Positions 40,032 through 41,318 of a stretch of DNA of 41,318 nucleotides are shown here, piece by piece. Source of the stretch: Chloroflexota bacterium (GTDB lineage: Bacteria; Chloroflexota; Anaerolineae; Aggregatilineales; Phototrophicaceae). The notes under the pieces are model-generated. The model did not search any database, was not told the origin of the DNA, and saw only the letters and a program-made list of their open reading frames with translations. The position numbers and the translations under genes were made by a program. Positions within the stretch are counted from its first letter, which is position 1; every line of letters begins with the position of its first letter. The stretch covers positions 318-41,635 of the forward strand of contig JAPOSR010000027.1 of the NCBI GenBank assembly GCA_026709625.1, written 5' to 3'.

Positions 40032-41231
40032 ATGTTCAAGATAATATCTATCATGTTCGCCGCGCTGGCTTTGCTGCCTTTTGCAGCCGCGCAGGCGCAG
40101 GACAACCCCACCATCGCCATCCTGCGCTTCGGCGATCTGCCTACCTATGATGTGACCGAAGGCGCGCTGCTCGATGTTTTGGAGGCTTATGGTTTTATCA
40201 GCGCCGAGGAGAACGCCATCCTGCACACCCGGCAAGACCTGCAAGGCGAAAATATGCGCGTCGTCTTCGGCAGCGCCAACTTCGACCTGCCCACCGCCAG
40301 CCTGATGCTGGAAAACGCCTTGGATTATGAGCCAGACGCGCTGGTGACGCTCACCACCACTGTTACGCAGATGGCCGTCAACGCCACCAGCGATTTGGAA
40401 AGCCCGCCGGCGATCTTCTTCTCTTCCGTCTACGACCCCTACGAAGCGGGCATCGCGCAGTCGCCCTGCCTTAAGCCAGACCATGTGATGGGCGCGATAT
40501 CGACCACGCCCTATGACGACATATTGTATTTGATGCTGGAGCATTATCCAGAGATTGAGCGCATCGCCACAATTTTTGATTCCGCAGAATCGGCGGGCGT
40601 GGCGGGCGCGGCAGAGATCAAGCGAATGGGCGAGATCCTGGGTCTGACCGTTTTGGACACTGCCGTAGCTGGCGTTGACGGAGTTCTGCTGGCGGCGAAC
40701 AGCCTCATCGACCGCGGCGCGCAGGCATTTGTCATGCCGATCGACCTGCGCATGGACGCGGCGGGCTTGCCACAGATCATCAATTTGGGCAGCGAATACG
40801 GCATCCCCGTTTTCCATCCAGCGCTGTTTTCGATCGAATCGGGCGCGACCTTGAGCTTCGGCTTTTACAACTTTTATGCCCAAGGCGAAAATCTCGGGCG
40901 GATGCTGGGCGCGCATCTGAACGGCAGGTTGGACATCGCCCAGACAGGCTTGATCGTACAAAGCAGCGAAGCCATCGGCGTCAATCTGGATATGGCGGCG
41001 GAGCAAGGCATTGAGATTTCACAAGAAATCCTCGAGCAAGCCGATGCGGTGATCGAGGCTGGCGAAACAACGCTCTCGGAACTGGCGCAGTACGAGACGC
41101 GGACTGACGCTGCGCTGCCGGTGGCAGACCGGTTACTTGGCGATGAAGAATTTCTCGCTTTCCTCGCCACCCAAGTTTGCACGCCAGAGCGCATCGCCGC
41201 GGAGCAAGCCGAGTTGAACGAGCGCGTCTAG
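40032..41231 (+). CDS. ABC transporter substrate-binding protein, PF04392 (TrpX/DUF534-like) family
   Basis: A 399-residue exported binding protein with a signal peptide (core IMFAALALLPFAAA, cut after AQA). The type-1 periplasmic-binding fold is visible from PTIAILRFGDLPTYDV onward. The family marks are DALVTLTTTVTQMAVNAT, PPAIFFSSVYDPYEAGIAQS and VMPIDLRMDAAGLPQIINLG. Family members bind amino acids or small aromatic or sugar ligands and are normally followed by a permease and an ATPase gene, which would lie beyond the contig end here. AGGAG lies 7 bases before the ATG. It belongs to a different transporter type from operons 1 and 2. Confidence 0.87.
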   Translation: MFKIISIMFAALALLPFAAAQAQDNPTIAILRFGDLPTYDVTEGALLDVLEAYGFISAEENAILHTRQDLQGENMRVVFGSANFDLPTASLMLENALDYEPDALVTLTTTVTQMAVNATSDLESPPAIFFSSVYDPYEAGIAQSPCLKPDHVMGAISTTPYDDILYLMLEHYPEIERIATIFDSAESAGVAGAAEIKRMGEILGLTVLDTAVAGVDGVLLAANSLIDRGAQAFVMPIDLRMDAAGLPQIINLGSEYGIPVFHPALFSIESGATLSFGFYNFYAQGENLGRMLGAHLNGRLDIAQTGLIVQSSEAIGVNLDMAAEQGIEISQEILEQADAVIEAGETTLSELAQYETRTDAALPVADRLLGDEEFLAFLATQVCTPERIAAEQAELNERV

Positions 41232-41244
41232 ACTGCGCAACCGA

Positions 41245-41318
<74 letters not shown>

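Overview
The window looks like one end of a metagenome-assembled contig from a GC-rich, sugar-eating heterotroph, most likely a member of Chloroflexota (Anaerolineae-like). The grounds are indirect: two CUT1 sugar ABC transporter operons without their own ATPase, sugar lactonase, mutarotase, isomerase and GH3/GH4 functions, a Gram-positive-type LexA-like palindrome (this box type is also known from a green non-sulfur bacterium), and dispersed GC-rich miniature repeats. No rRNA, tRNA or ribosomal protein gene was seen, so the taxonomic call is inference. The right end is a 49-base G run, which looks like a sequencing or assembly artefact at a contig end.

Layout. 1-2.7 kb: a GH4 glycosidase cut by the left edge, a sugar-phosphate isomerase/epimerase-like protein and rpiA. 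2.9-4.3 kb: a coiled-coil protein and a small cupin. 4.3-8.8 kb (minus strand): sugar ABC operon 1 (binding protein, two permeases, then a zinc dehydrogenase) with hairpins between the binding protein and the first permease. 9.0-10.8 kb: a CE7 esterase translationally coupled to a metallo-beta-lactamase-fold hydrolase. 10.9-12.7 kb: an isolated terminase pair (TerS-like and an intact TerL) behind a LexA-box-like palindrome and a long hairpin, followed by a terminator-like hairpin, with no other phage gene. 12.8-17.0 kb: M42 peptidase, membrane-anchored beta-propeller, GH3 NagZ-like enzyme. 17.2-25.5 kb: small secreted proteins around sugar ABC operon 2, whose binding protein gene is separated from its permeases by a single-chain Type IIG-like restriction-modification gene that is visibly more AT-rich. 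25.5-29.3 kb: rhamnose mutarotase, an L-fucono/rhamnono-lactonase-like amidohydrolase, a membrane protein with seven 11-residue repeats, a Gfo/Idh/MocA oxidoreductase and a MaoC-like hydratase. 29.4-33.3 kb: LysM-M23 peptidase, HEAT-repeat protein, a small membrane protein gene with an in-frame TAG, a PhyH-like dioxygenase and SurE. 33.6-37.5 kb (minus strand): cytochrome c lipoprotein, CopD-like membrane protein, MurJ and an MFS transporter. 37.6-41.3 kb: an AlkZ/YcaQ-like winged-helix protein, two tandem small secreted paralogues and a PF04392-type binding protein.

How it works together. Much of the window serves uptake and breakdown of plant or algal sugars: binding proteins and permeases import oligosaccharides, GH3, GH4 and CE7 enzymes trim and deacetylate them, and the mutarotase, lactonase, dehydrogenases and RpiA feed the products into central metabolism. 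The shared transport ATPase must be encoded elsewhere. Accessory DNA is layered on top: a family of about 160-bp terminal-inverted-repeat elements (seven copies or remnants, one with a perfect 9-bp target duplication), the restriction-modification gene, the orphan terminase module, and two genes expanded by internal tandem repeats. The terminase module is the part that ordinary annotation explains least well.
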